NCBI RefSeq assembly: GCF_030730925.1
Contig: NZ_JAVAMB010000001.1
Span: forward strand, 496,001 to 560,000
Source: Flavobacterium sp. DG2-3
Lineage (GTDB): Bacteria > Bacteroidota > Bacteroidia > Flavobacteriales > Flavobacteriaceae
Reading direction: 5' to 3'
DNA length: 64,000 nucleotides
The translations under genes were made by a program, and so were the position numbers. Positions within the stretch are counted from its first letter, which is position 1; every line of letters starts with the position of its first letter. Below, piece by piece: positions 53,271-62,759 of the stretch. The notes beneath the pieces are model-generated. The model saw only the letters and a program-made list of their open reading frames with translations. It did no database searches and had not been told where the DNA came from.

Positions 53271-54758
53271 ATGTCAATTAAGTCAATTGCGGCAAAAATA
53301 TTTGCTAAAAAAATATACAATAAAACGCGTAAATGGGCTAGCAAGCCAGTTGAAACTCAGCAAAAGGTTTTTGAAAATTTAATTGAAAGTGCCCAAAACA
53401 CCGAATTTGGAAAAGATCATCATTTCAATGAAATAAAAACTTTCGAAGATTTTCAGAAACGAGTTCCTGTAAGAGATTATGAAGATTTAAAGCCTTATGT
53501 TGAAAAGGTTGTAAAAGGAGAATCGGATATTTTATGGAAAGGAAAACCATTGTATTTTGCTAAAACTTCGGGAACCACTTCGGGAGCAAAATATATTCCG
53601 TTGACCAAAGAATCAATGCCTTATCATATAGAAGCGGCGCGAAATGCGATCTTGCATTATGTCCATGAAACTGGAAAAGCCGATTTTGTTGACGGAAAAA
53701 TGATCTTTCTGCAGGGAAGTCCAATTTTAACGGAGAAATACGGAATTAAATTTGGAAGACTTTCTGGAATCGTAGCTCATTTTGTTCCTAAATATCTTCA
53801 GAAAAACAGAATGCCATCTTGGGAAACTAATTGTATTGAAGATTGGGAAACGAAAGTAGATGCGATTGTAGACGAAACGATAAAAGAAGATATGTCTGTT
53901 ATTTCTGGAATTCCGTCTTGGGTACAAATGTATTTTGAGCGTTTGGAAAAGAAAAGCGGAGGGAAGAAAATAGGCAAGATATTCAAAAACTTTAATCTGT
54001 TTATTTACGGAGGAGTTAACTACGAGCCGTATCGCGCCAAATTTGAAAATATGATTGGCCGAAAAGTAGACAGTATAGAGTTATTTCCGGCTTCTGAAGG
54101 ATTTTTTGCGTATCAGGATTCGCAGAAAGAAAAAGGAATGTTGCTGTTACTGAATTCAGGTATTTTCTACGAATTTATAAAAGCTGATGAATTTTTTACC
54201 GAAAATCCAAAAGTATATACAATCGGTGAGGTTGAGGTGGGAGTAAATTATGTGCTGATTATTTCTACGAATGCGGGACTTTGGCGCTATAATATTGGCG
54301 ATACTGTTCAGTTTACATCTTTGGCTCCGTATCGAGTTATAGTTTCTGGACGTATCAAACATTACATTTCGGCTTTTGGAGAACACGTAATTGCCAATGA
54401 AGTTGAAAATGCAATGAAAGAAGCAGTTGCAGAAACTAATATTGTTATTAACGAATTTACTGTGGCACCGCAAATTACGCCTGCCAGCGGATTACCTTAT
54501 CATGAATGGCTGATTGAATTTGAAAGAGAGCCAGACAATTTTGACGCTTTCGCGGAAGCGTTAGACAATTCGATGCGAAAACAAAATATTTATTACGACG
54601 ATTTAATTACAGGAAATGTGTTGCGAAAAGTTGTGATCACAAAGGTCTCCAAAAATGGATTTCAGGAATATATGAAATCGCAAGGAAAATTGGGAGGTCA
54701 AAATAAAATACCGAGATTGTCGAACGACAGAAATATTGCGGATAATCTTACAAAATAA
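53271..54758 (+). CDS. GH3-family acyl-adenylate/amide synthetase
   Basis: 495 residues. The GH3 (auxin-responsive promoter) family fold is of the ANL adenylate-forming type: AKTSGTTSGAKYIPLTKESM is the ATP phosphate loop, FPASEGFFAYQ follows in the middle, and GLWRYNIGDTVQFTS with RIKHYISAFGEHVI carries the Asp and Lys positions of the hinge region. Plant GH3 enzymes conjugate amino acids to carboxylic hormones; the bacterial substrates are mostly unknown. It lies 11 bp after the membrane protein. Confidence 0.87.
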   Translation: MSIKSIAAKIFAKKIYNKTRKWASKPVETQQKVFENLIESAQNTEFGKDHHFNEIKTFEDFQKRVPVRDYEDLKPYVEKVVKGESDILWKGKPLYFAKTSGTTSGAKYIPLTKESMPYHIEAARNAILHYVHETGKADFVDGKMIFLQGSPILTEKYGIKFGRLSGIVAHFVPKYLQKNRMPSWETNCIEDWETKVDAIVDETIKEDMSVISGIPSWVQMYFERLEKKSGGKKIGKIFKNFNLFIYGGVNYEPYRAKFENMIGRKVDSIELFPASEGFFAYQDSQKEKGMLLLLNSGIFYEFIKADEFFTENPKVYTIGEVEVGVNYVLIISTNAGLWRYNIGDTVQFTSLAPYRVIVSGRIKHYISAFGEHVIANEVENAMKEAVAETNIVINEFTVAPQITPASGLPYHEWLIEFEREPDNFDAFAEALDNSMRKQNIYYDDLITGNVLRKVVITKVSKNGFQEYMKSQGKLGGQNKIPRLSNDRNIADNLTK

Positions 54759-54826
54759 AACAATATTTCCAAGATTATGCAGTTATTTATCCAATGAATT
54801 TGAGATGGATAAGTAAAGGAAAATTA

Positions 54827-55453
54827 ATGAGTCAAGGAAAGTTTCAAAATAAATATCGTATTTCGTCAATAAGAGCCCAATGATGGGATTATGGTTGGAA
54901 CGGAGCGTATTTTATAACAATTTGTACACAGGACAGAAAACATTATTTTGGAGAAATTCAAAATAATAAAATGGTTTTATCAGAAGTTGGCATTATTGCC
55001 GATTTATTGTGGCATCAAATTCCGATGCACCATAAAAATGTAGAATTGGGCGATTTTGTGGTCATGCCAAATCATATTCACGGAATTTTGATTATTGATA
55101 AACAAAATAATATCGATTTGGATAACGTGAATAATATGAATGATGCGAACGATGTAGATACAGGGCATGCCCTGTATCTACCACCGCCGTCACCGATCAT
55201 AACGTTTGAAAAACCAGGTTCGCAACGTTTTCAAAACATTGGAAAAAACACCATTTCGTCTATTGTTGGATCCTATAAATCTGCGGTAACCAAACATGCC
55301 AATAGATTAGGATATCCGCATCAATGGCAAAAATTATTTTATGACAATATCATTAGAAGCAATAATGATTATCAAAGAATTTCTGATTATATTGTTTCAA
55401 ATCCCGAAAATTGGGTAAAGGATAAATTTAAAACAGAAGATAAATCAAAATAA
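54827..55453 (+). pseudogene. REP-associated tyrosine transposase (IS200-like), interrupted by TGA at codon 19
   Basis: From ATG 54827 the frame reads MSQGKFQNKYRISSIRAQ, then TGA (54881-54883), then WDYGWNGAYFITICTQDRKH and on to 55453. Family members have RAQWWDYGWNGAYFITICT, so a single TGG-to-TGA change explains the stop. The rest is intact: VVMPNHIHGILII is the HUH histidine motif and the Tyr-containing SSIVGSYKSAVTKHANRLGY follows. Translation could restart at 54971, but it would lack an essential N-terminal strand. A 28-bp perfect palindrome lies within the frame, and a degenerate copy follows the gene. Confidence 0.88.
55154..55181. repeat. 28-bp perfect palindrome inside the transposase frame
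   Basis: GTAGATACAGGGCA followed directly by its exact reverse complement. It encodes the VDTGHALYLP insert of the transposase. RAYT enzymes act on REP palindromes, so this may be the enzyme's own REP sequence. Confidence 0.88.
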
Positions 55454-55478
55454 AAATGATTTTTTAAAAAATAATGTT

Positions 55479-55510
55479 GTAGATACAAGGTATGCACTGT
55501 ATTTGCTTAC
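55479..55510. repeat. Degenerate copy of the palindrome after the transposase
   Basis: GTAGATACAAGGTATGC followed by ACTGTATTTGCTTAC, resembling the 55154-55181 palindrome with several changes. It lies 26 bp past the stop and just upstream of the next gene. Confidence 0.6.
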
Positions 55511-55533
55511 ATTTGAGTTATAAATTAAATAGA

Positions 55534-57213
55534 ATGAAAGAAACCAAACATATATCAAGATCAAGAGCGCAGGAATCTTCTGCGGCTATTGAAAAAATGT
55601 ACATTACAATGCGCCATTTATTCAACCGTGGGTTTTACAAACCAATGGGAGTTTCGGGCGATAGTTTAAGAGAATCATTATTGGCATTACGCCCAGAAAT
55701 TTACGGAAATATAGCCGAAGAAAAAGTGGAACTTAACGGGCTTTTGTACGTTATAGAACGTCTTCCAATCGGAATTGAGCAGTGCCGTTTTATCAATTTA
55801 ACGTCAGACGAAGGATATTCTAAATCGCATTTTCAGCCAATTGTTCCTCCAAAAAGAAGAAGAAACTGTTACAGAATAGACGAGGAGCAAATGAATGTTG
55901 AAATCACACGCGGGCGTTCAGATATTTATGATATCCTGACACATTTGACTTTTATTTTTATCGAATCTCATAAAATTAAAAATAGAGTTTTAATAGACGA
56001 TGGAGGAGAGGTTTCGCGCGATTGGCAAAAACTGGAGCAAGCTGTGATGCAGACCAAAAAGCTTTCTTTGGTAGAAAAAGAAAAAGCTATTTCGCACGTT
56101 GCAAATATTTTGGCTAGAACTTTTGAGGAAGTTTTAGATATTTATGACGCTTTCGGTTCTGAAACTGCACCAGATCGTTTTCTGCATGTTATTTATTGGT
56201 TAGGAAAATTAGCGATTGAAGAAATTGTTGAAAACAATAAACGTACAATTACTTTTAGTCCTGTTTTACGTGAGCGTTTGGGACATCATATTCACGGAGA
56301 AATCTGGGCAACTAACATAAAAGAAGTTTTAAAGGCAAACGATTTGCTAAAAAGACCAATTCACGTCATTAGTGCGAACATGCATAGCGTGATGAATTCG
56401 ATTTTTGCAACTCCATTGTTAAAAACAAAATATAAAGGAAAAACAGATTTCTTTATTTATGAAGAATTAAGCGCTTCGGGTTCAAAAGAAATTAGAACTC
56501 AAGTAGAAGATTTGGCTATTAAAAACGGAATGATTTCGTTACCAGATACTTCTGGAACTAATATCGATGTTCAGATTTTTGATACAGCCAAAGTTGACTG
56601 GTCAAAAACAGCATTTTCTCATGCGAATGTGGGCGAAGAAAAACCAGTCATAATAGTAATGGATTATGCTTTTGGCGAACAGGCTTACGAAACCATCGAT
56701 GAGCTTTTAAAACCGTTTAAAAAAGAAACTTTACTAAATGTAAAATCGGTTTCTATAATGGGTAAAGCCGGAATTCTAGAAGGTGGAAAAGGCGATATCA
56801 TGATTCCGACAGCACATATCAACGAGGGGACAGCGGATAATTATTTCTTTGAAAATGAATTAACTGGCTCGATGTTCGAAGGAAATGAAATTGATATTTA
56901 TGAAGGAGCAATGGTTACCGTTTTAGGAACTTCGCTGCAAAACAGAGATTTATTGAAATTTTTCCATGAATCAACTTGGGGCGTAATCGGTCTTGAAATG
57001 GAAGGATCATATTACCAAAAAGCAATTCAGTCAGCATCAAAAATTAGAAAAAGCGTACCGCACGATATTAAGGTTCGTTATGCGTATTACGCTTCAGATA
57101 ATCCGTTAGAAACTGGAAGTACACTGGCTTCTGGAGGTTTAGGAACAACTGGCGTAAAACCTACTTATTTGATTACGATTAAAATTTTAGAACAGATTTT
57201 CAATATAAAATAA
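55534..57213 (+). CDS. AMP nucleosidase-like / DUF6909 protein
   Basis: 559 residues from MKETKHISRSRAQESSAAIE. An upstream in-frame ATG at 55492 lies in the REP-like repeat and is unlikely. The N-terminal half (YKPMGVSGDSLRESLLALRP and on) is a conserved Bacteroidota domain. The C-terminal half (about 350-559) has a phosphorylase-superfamily look: SVSIMGKAGILEGGKGDIMI and WGVIGLEMEGSYY. Such proteins are annotated either as AMP nucleosidases or as DUF6909; activity is unproven. The Wzz-like gene follows 7 bp later. Confidence 0.72.
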   Translation: MKETKHISRSRAQESSAAIEKMYITMRHLFNRGFYKPMGVSGDSLRESLLALRPEIYGNIAEEKVELNGLLYVIERLPIGIEQCRFINLTSDEGYSKSHFQPIVPPKRRRNCYRIDEEQMNVEITRGRSDIYDILTHLTFIFIESHKIKNRVLIDDGGEVSRDWQKLEQAVMQTKKLSLVEKEKAISHVANILARTFEEVLDIYDAFGSETAPDRFLHVIYWLGKLAIEEIVENNKRTITFSPVLRERLGHHIHGEIWATNIKEVLKANDLLKRPIHVISANMHSVMNSIFATPLLKTKYKGKTDFFIYEELSASGSKEIRTQVEDLAIKNGMISLPDTSGTNIDVQIFDTAKVDWSKTAFSHANVGEEKPVIIVMDYAFGEQAYETIDELLKPFKKETLLNVKSVSIMGKAGILEGGKGDIMIPTAHINEGTADNYFFENELTGSMFEGNEIDIYEGAMVTVLGTSLQNRDLLKFFHESTWGVIGLEMEGSYYQKAIQSASKIRKSVPHDIKVRYAYYASDNPLETGSTLASGGLGTTGVKPTYLITIKILEQIFNIK

Positions 57214-57220
57214 ATTGTAA

Positions 57221-58201
57221 ATGAGTACAAAAGTACCGCAGAATTTGGAAGATCAGGAGATTGATTTGGTGCAGATTTCCAAAAAAATAAGTAATTTTTT
57301 TGGAAGAATAAACAGTTCTATTTTTAGAACGATTCAATTTTTTCTGAGAAATTGGATTATAGTTTTAGTTTTGGTTGTATCTGGTTTTGCAATTGGTTGG
57401 TATTTGGATTCAACAAGAAAAACGTACAGTAATCAAATTATTGTAGAACCCAATTTTGAAAGTGTAGATTATTTGTATTCCAAAATTGATTTGTTACAGT
57501 CTAAAGTAATTTCAAATGATACCGTTTTTCTCAAAAATGTGGTTGGCGTTAAAAAGCCAAAACTGATCAAAAAAATTCAAATTAGACCCATTGTTGAAGC
57601 CTATAAATTGGTAGAGAACAAAGAGCGTAATTTTCAATTACTGGAACTTATGGCTGAGAATGGTGATATCAACAAAATATTAGTAGACACTATAACTAGT
57701 AAAAATTACCGATATCACACTATTTCTTTAATAACTAGTGAAGTGGGAAATGACAAGGAATTTGTTGCCCCAATCTTGATTTTTTTAAATGATTCTGAAC
57801 ATTTTAATGCCATTCAGAAAATAGAATTAAAAAATTTGGAAGCTAGTATTGTTCAAAATGATTCTATAATTAAACAGATTAATACATTTTTAAGCAATTT
57901 TTCGGATAAAACTAATGGATCTCCAAAGAATAATAGTCTAGTATATTATAATGAAAACACACAGTTGAATGATCTGATTAAGACAAAACAGGGATTAATC
58001 GAAGAACAAGGAAGAAACAGATTAAAACTGGTTAGTTATCAAAATACAATTAAAGAAATTGGAAGGATTATTAATGTTGAAAGTAAAAAATCGATTAATA
58101 GTAAATTAAAATTCTATATTCCATTTATATTCCTGATTGGTTTTATCGGAATGGTATTGGTTAGAAGATTTTATAATAAGCAAAAGGCACTTCATTCTTA
58201 A
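57221..58201 (+). CDS. Wzz-like chain-length regulator
   Basis: 326 residues with the polysaccharide co-polymerase layout: a membrane helix at about 48-68 (NWIIVLVLVVSGFAIGWYLD), a large periplasmic helical part, and a second helix near 298-316 (FYIPFIFLIGFIGMVLV). No kinase domain is present. It likely sets polymer length for the surface polysaccharide made by the neighbouring genes. It is 7 bp after the AMP nucleosidase-like gene and 36 bp before a polymerase-type gene. Confidence 0.72.
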   Translation: MSTKVPQNLEDQEIDLVQISKKISNFFGRINSSIFRTIQFFLRNWIIVLVLVVSGFAIGWYLDSTRKTYSNQIIVEPNFESVDYLYSKIDLLQSKVISNDTVFLKNVVGVKKPKLIKKIQIRPIVEAYKLVENKERNFQLLELMAENGDINKILVDTITSKNYRYHTISLITSEVGNDKEFVAPILIFLNDSEHFNAIQKIELKNLEASIVQNDSIIKQINTFLSNFSDKTNGSPKNNSLVYYNENTQLNDLIKTKQGLIEEQGRNRLKLVSYQNTIKEIGRIINVESKKSINSKLKFYIPFIFLIGFIGMVLVRRFYNKQKALHS

Positions 58202-58237
58202 TTACTTCTATTTTAAATAGTTATTTATTATTTTAAA

Positions 58238-59428
58238 ATGAAGAATATTTTTGCCCTTAAACTAAACAACGAAAGGCTAAGAGAAATTTTATTTTTTTTA
58301 GCCGTTTTGTTATTAGTTATATTTCCAAAAGGAGGTATTAAAGTAGCGGGTATTCCTTTGACTTGGGGTTATATCTACTTAGGGTTTTTATTTATTCTTA
58401 CTGCAATTGTAATTGGTAGCAAATTTAGATTTCCAGTTAACAGTAAGCATTTTATGTGCTTTGTGGCAACAATTCCTTTTGTTGTTTATTTTTCTTTTCA
58501 CTTATTGCTTTTTGGCTATGAAGGATCTATAGGAAATTTTATTGCCTTTTATATTAGTTTTGTTTTTCTGCCTTTCTTGTTTTACATCATATTGGGTTAT
58601 TTTTTAACCAAGATTGATATTGATTATATAGAAAAACTAATAGCCAATTCCGTTTTCATTGTTGCTTTGTACGGAATTTTTCTGTTTATATACAAGCAAT
58701 ATATGGGTCATTTTTTAGAAATACCTTATATTACAGTTAATGCAGACGATTTAGGAGAACTTGCGGGGTCAAAATTTAACAGAAGAGGATCGGTTTCAAA
58801 ATTGATTTCAACCTACAATAATGGAAATATTTTTGGGGTTTGCACGCTAATGTTATTTCCTGTTTTTTACAAAAGAACAACCTCAAAGATTAAAATTTTT
58901 GTGGTCATTTTAGCTTTGATTTTAACTTTGTCCCGCACCGTTTGGATAGGTCTAATTTTCTATTTTTTAATGATTTATAGAAATAGACTCCAGCAACTTG
59001 TCAAGGTTTATCTGGCTGGAGTAGTATTATTATTGGTTATCGGATCTTTTCTTATGACAAAATATTTCCAATACGGTTCTTTAGAAGGTTTTATTTTAGA
59101 TTCTAATCTAGGAGGACGAATGCTTCAGATCAGAAAATTCAATGAGATTACCTTGTTTGGAAACGGACCCTATAAAATAATCGAAGAAATTGTTTATTTG
59201 TCTATTTTCAGGCAGTTTGGCATTGTCGGTTTACTGCTTTTTTGTGTATCCTTTTTTGCTCCGGTTTACTTGTTTTTTCAAACCAAAAACAATAATCAGG
59301 TCTATTTATTTGGCATTTTAACTTATCTCTTTGTTTGTTTTAGTGACGGCTGTATGTTATTAATTCCGACTTTAGTTTTTTTCTATTTCATCTGTACAAT
59401 GGCTTTCATTAATCAAAACAGAACCTAG
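58238..59428 (+). CDS. O-antigen polymerase/ligase-type membrane protein (Wzy-like)
   Basis: 396 residues with about ten membrane helices. The central cytosol/periplasm loop has RRGSVSKLISTYNNGNIFGV and SRTVWIGLIFYFL, and a later GRMLQIRKFNEITLFGNGPY resembles the Wzy_C periplasmic loop. It polymerises or ligates surface polysaccharide. The last 57 bp overlap the convergent gene. The low sequence conservation of the family prevents a firmer name. Confidence 0.75.
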   Translation: MKNIFALKLNNERLREILFFLAVLLLVIFPKGGIKVAGIPLTWGYIYLGFLFILTAIVIGSKFRFPVNSKHFMCFVATIPFVVYFSFHLLLFGYEGSIGNFIAFYISFVFLPFLFYIILGYFLTKIDIDYIEKLIANSVFIVALYGIFLFIYKQYMGHFLEIPYITVNADDLGELAGSKFNRRGSVSKLISTYNNGNIFGVCTLMLFPVFYKRTTSKIKIFVVILALILTLSRTVWIGLIFYFLMIYRNRLQQLVKVYLAGVVLLLVIGSFLMTKYFQYGSLEGFILDSNLGGRMLQIRKFNEITLFGNGPYKIIEEIVYLSIFRQFGIVGLLLFCVSFFAPVYLFFQTKNNNQVYLFGILTYLFVCFSDGCMLLIPTLVFFYFICTMAFINQNRT

Positions 59429-60589
59429 GAATAAAATATCACAGAACAAAAAGAGATAAATTCCGTATTGGCGTACCAAAATATTTTCTGTCAAAAAAGA
59501 AAAAGTAAACAATAAGGAAATCGAAAAATAGAGGTAGTTTTTACTTTTCAAAGCATATCGGAGTTTTACAAAAAGCGTCACTATAAAAGCAATAAAAAGC
59601 AAAATTCCTCCTTTCATAAAATAATCAAGATATTGATTGTGAGAGTTTAATTTTTCTTTTGATAAATCCTCAAAACCATATTCATCATAACAGTCATTGA
59701 GTTTTGGCTGTATCGTACTATTATCTGTGCCCAAGAAATTTGAATTTCTAATCACTTTTAAGGAACAATAACAAATGGTATATCTAGAAGAATTTTCGAT
59801 TTTATTTTTATTCAAAAACTTTAGATCATCTTTATAGCGCTGTGATAAAAAGATAACTCCGGTAAATAACAAAACAAGAGGGATTAGAATGATTTTTTTA
59901 TTAAAAAGACCTTGTTTAACAAACAAAAAGTAAGCGTTTAAAGCAATCAGAATCAAAGTCGAAAAAAGAATCATTCTTGCATTAATTACAACCATACTTG
60001 CCAGCAATAAAAAGGCGAGGATTAGTAAACTGATTTTAAACTTTGCATGAAGGTCTTTATTTTTAGCCAGAAAATCAAAAACAAAAAGTAATGCAACGGC
60101 AATCCATAAACTAATGTAGGTGCCGTGAATATGAATGTTCTTTTCTAAATTAAAACGTGCAAAATACCAGTTAAAATGATGATTTGGAATATCATTAATA
60201 TAAAACCCAAGAATATAAATACTGAGTATTGAAATGCAGCAAGAATAACTTAAAAGGATATTGTTTTTATGTTTTTTAAAAAAAGAAGAATCATAAAGAA
60301 AGAGGCTGAAAATGGGAACAACAAAAATCAAAAGACTATTTGAAATGCTCTGTAAACTTCTGGAATTGAAATAAAAAAGATTGTAAATCAGTAAAAGTAA
60401 AAACGATAAAATAAAGGGCAATGTCTTTATTGAAAGCAGTTTTTTTTTAGAAGTATATTGAAGCAGTAAAAAGAAACTTGCTGCAGACATTATAATGGCT
60501 TGTATTGCTTCGAACATATAAAAGCATGAAGCAAAAGCCAAAAGATACAAGAAATAAACAATGATCTTATTTATTTGAGTTTCTTTCAT
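59372..60589 (-). CDS. Second O-antigen polymerase/ligase-type membrane protein
   Basis: 405 residues with about ten to eleven membrane helices, and a periplasmic loop near 270-310 with the pattern SLKVIRNSNFLGTDNSTIQP ... LNSHNQYLDYFMKGG. HNQYLDYF is the typical Wzy_C H-N-x-(Y/F) motif. It overlaps the glycosyltransferase gene upstream by 4 bp and the convergent polymerase-type gene by 57 bp. Confidence 0.78.
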   Translation of the reverse strand: MKETQINKIIVYFLYLLAFASCFYMFEAIQAIIMSAASFFLLLQYTSKKKLLSIKTLPFILSFLLLLIYNLFYFNSRSLQSISNSLLIFVVPIFSLFLYDSSFFKKHKNNILLSYSCCISILSIYILGFYINDIPNHHFNWYFARFNLEKNIHIHGTYISLWIAVALLFVFDFLAKNKDLHAKFKISLLILAFLLLASMVVINARMILFSTLILIALNAYFLFVKQGLFNKKIILIPLVLLFTGVIFLSQRYKDDLKFLNKNKIENSSRYTICYCSLKVIRNSNFLGTDNSTIQPKLNDCYDEYGFEDLSKEKLNSHNQYLDYFMKGGILLFIAFIVTLFVKLRYALKSKNYLYFSISLLFTFSFLTENILVRQYGIYLFLFCDILFLGSVLINESHCTDEIEKN

Positions 60590-61488
60590 TTGACCAATTT
60601 TTTAAAAATAGTTTTAATTTTTTCCTGAGTTGAAGCAGATAAATTTTCTCGTATAAACTGCACTAAATATTTTTTCGTTTTTAATTTAAATAATTGAAAA
60701 TCACTAATATTTATTTTTAAAGAATCGAGTTCAGCTTCGGAGACAAACTCCAATGCTTTCCACTTGGTTGGATCATTTTCATGAAAATTAGTAACCTCTT
60801 TATAATTTTCTAAACTGATATTTTTCCAAAATTCGAAAAATGCCACATTATCAGAATCGTCTCTGTGTGACCAATTGGTTATTTTGGTATAAATTTCGTC
60901 ATCGTCTCTTGCCCAAGATTGATGAAGTAAAATAAATTTGGTTATAATTTTTTTGGAGTGTCTGGTGGCTCTCATATATTTGTATTTTGGATAATTCGTA
61001 GCCACTTCAACAGCATCCAAAGAATCTTTAATATATAAAAAACCGCCTTTTACTTTTTTAAACAGCGTAATCCATTGCACATGAATTTCAATTGGCTGTT
61101 TTTTAGGATTTTTTAAGTATTGTTTTTTCTCATTTAAAAAAGAAACAAAACCTTTAAAATCATTAAAATACTCGTCGCTATCAATTTGAATGTGCCAGCC
61201 TCCTTCGCCCATTGCTTTTGCGAGTAAATTCCTTTCTCTGGTATCATTTTCAGCAGGAGTATTTTTGGCTATATAAAAGGCGTCTTCATAGATTACAATT
61301 TTTTTTAAAGTATCAAATTCTTTTACCCAATCAAAAAAAAGAGGATCAATATATAACGGATTGCCACTCCATGTTAGGCGATCTTTATCAACAGCAAGTA
61401 CAATCAAGTCAGAAGCCTCATATACTAAAGGTATCGATTTGTATAAGTATTTAAAATCGTAAGAAACTAGAAATCCAACTTTAATCAT
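60586..61488 (-). CDS. Glycosyltransferase-like protein
   Basis: 300 residues. The N-terminal Rossmann-like half ends with IQIDSDEYFND (DSDEYF at 103-108), a DxD-type metal/nucleotide-sugar motif in the position used by GT2-like enzymes. RATRHSKKIITKFILLHQSW and a basic C-terminus follow. It overlaps both neighbours by 4 bp (wzx-type upstream, polymerase downstream), so it is part of that leftward operon. The sugar and acceptor are unknown. Confidence 0.7.
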   Translation of the reverse strand: MIKVGFLVSYDFKYLYKSIPLVYEASDLIVLAVDKDRLTWSGNPLYIDPLFFDWVKEFDTLKKIVIYEDAFYIAKNTPAENDTRERNLLAKAMGEGGWHIQIDSDEYFNDFKGFVSFLNEKKQYLKNPKKQPIEIHVQWITLFKKVKGGFLYIKDSLDAVEVATNYPKYKYMRATRHSKKIITKFILLHQSWARDDDEIYTKITNWSHRDDSDNVAFFEFWKNISLENYKEVTNFHENDPTKWKALEFVSEAELDSLKINISDFQLFKLKTKKYLVQFIRENLSASTQEKIKTIFKKLVK

Positions 61489-62717
61489 TTGCGAAAGAAA
61501 TTTAAATTTTTATTACGAAGCACTTTATAATTAAGAAACAATGTAATAAATAATTCGGTTAAAATAAGTGCGGCAATCATTCCTTCAATTTTAAAGAAAT
61601 AAGATAAAAGAAACGAAAGAGAAATATTAATTAACAACCCCCAAAAATAGCCTGTAAAATAGATATTCTTTTTTTCATGCATCAGCAACGACATATAAGC
61701 CGACTGATTAAGAGATGCAATAAAAGGAATGGGAGAAAGTAATATTAAATAACGGCTCGATTCTAAAATATGCGAACTGCTTAAAACAGAAATAATCTGC
61801 TCTGAAAAAACAATTAAAAATAAGGTTCCAGCAGCGAAAACCAATATATAATATTTAAAAATCTGTCTCAGGTTTTTATTGAGTTCAGAAATGGAACGCG
61901 CACCAACAGTACAAATTTTTGGAAAAACCCCTTGAAATAATACTCCAATAGCATGTTTTCCGAGCATGATAACTTTTTCGGCAACGCTGTAAATCCCAAC
62001 AATTTTAGAGTTAAAAAATGCACCTAAAATAAGAGTTCCCGAATTTAAAATAGAACAAATTGTCAAATTGGTCAAGAACATTTTGAAACCGTATTGAAGC
62101 TCTTCGTAAATTTCTTGGAAAGACGTTAAAGAATAGGTAAAATTCTCTTTTGCAAACAAATAAATGTAAGCAGTAAAAAAAATTACACAATCAAAAAAAC
62201 CAAGAATAAAAAATAAGATTTGAAAAGAATCCTTGCTTTTTACACAAAATAAAATAGTTAACAGACAGCTGATTTTAAATATGGAGTTTATGATAAAATA
62301 TATTTTGACTTTGTTTAAACCAATAAATATCCAGTGCGCATTTTGCGTGCGAGAAAAAAGCATGGCAAACAGCGAAAGAAAAAAAAGAGAATTACTGCTA
62401 ATATCCTTGTATAAATGCGCCAATAAAAAGAGCAATAAGAAAGTAGGAATGGTTAATAAAAACTTAGTATTTATTACTGTCGAAATATATTTGCTGATAG
62501 CATTAACATCTGAATTGAGTTTTCCAATTTTAATTGGGCCTAAAGCGCTCCAAGAATAATCATTAATTACAGAAATATAATTGATTAAAGAAAACGAAAT
62601 AGCGATTAGCCCATAATTTGTAATTCCAAATACATGAATGTAAAATGGAATAAGAATTAAAGGAAATAGAAAATTAATAAAATTAATACTAAAGCTATAG
62701 AAGATATTTTTAATCAC
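61485..62717 (-). CDS. Wzx-type oligosaccharide flippase
   Basis: 410 residues from a GTG at 62717, or 418 from a TTG at 62741. It has about twelve to fourteen membrane helices of the MATE/MOP superfamily: SINFINFLFPLILIPFYIHV, FGITNYGLIAISFSL, then GIYSVAEKVIMLGKHAIGVL and ALILTELFITLFLNYKVL. It flips lipid-linked repeat units across the inner membrane. The TTG start lies inside a hairpin at 62734-62753 that looks like the terminator of the preceding lipoprotein gene, so I prefer the GTG. No ATG is available near either site. Confidence 0.8.
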   Translation of the reverse strand: MIKNIFYSFSINFINFLFPLILIPFYIHVFGITNYGLIAISFSLINYISVINDYSWSALGPIKIGKLNSDVNAISKYISTVINTKFLLTIPTFLLLFLLAHLYKDISSNSLFFLSLFAMLFSRTQNAHWIFIGLNKVKIYFIINSIFKISCLLTILFCVKSKDSFQILFFILGFFDCVIFFTAYIYLFAKENFTYSLTSFQEIYEELQYGFKMFLTNLTICSILNSGTLILGAFFNSKIVGIYSVAEKVIMLGKHAIGVLFQGVFPKICTVGARSISELNKNLRQIFKYYILVFAAGTLFLIVFSEQIISVLSSSHILESSRYLILLSPIPFIASLNQSAYMSLLMHEKKNIYFTGYFWGLLINISLSFLLSYFFKIEGMIAALILTELFITLFLNYKVLRNKNLNFFRK

Positions 62718-62733
62718 AATTTTAGAAAATAAA

Positions 62734-62753
62734 GGCTCCAAATCTTTGGAGCC
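62734..62753 (-). terminator. Hairpin after the lipoprotein gene
   Basis: GGCTCCAAA and TTTGGAGCC around a 2-base loop, followed by TTTATTTTCT on the minus strand. It covers the alternative TTG start of the flippase. Confidence 0.7.
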
Positions 62754-62759
62754 AAATTA

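Noticed and set aside
55492..55533. Upstream ATG for the AMP nucleosidase-like gene
   Set aside because: It lies in the degenerate REP-like palindrome; the next ATG (55534) has a better A-rich context and begins the conserved sequence.
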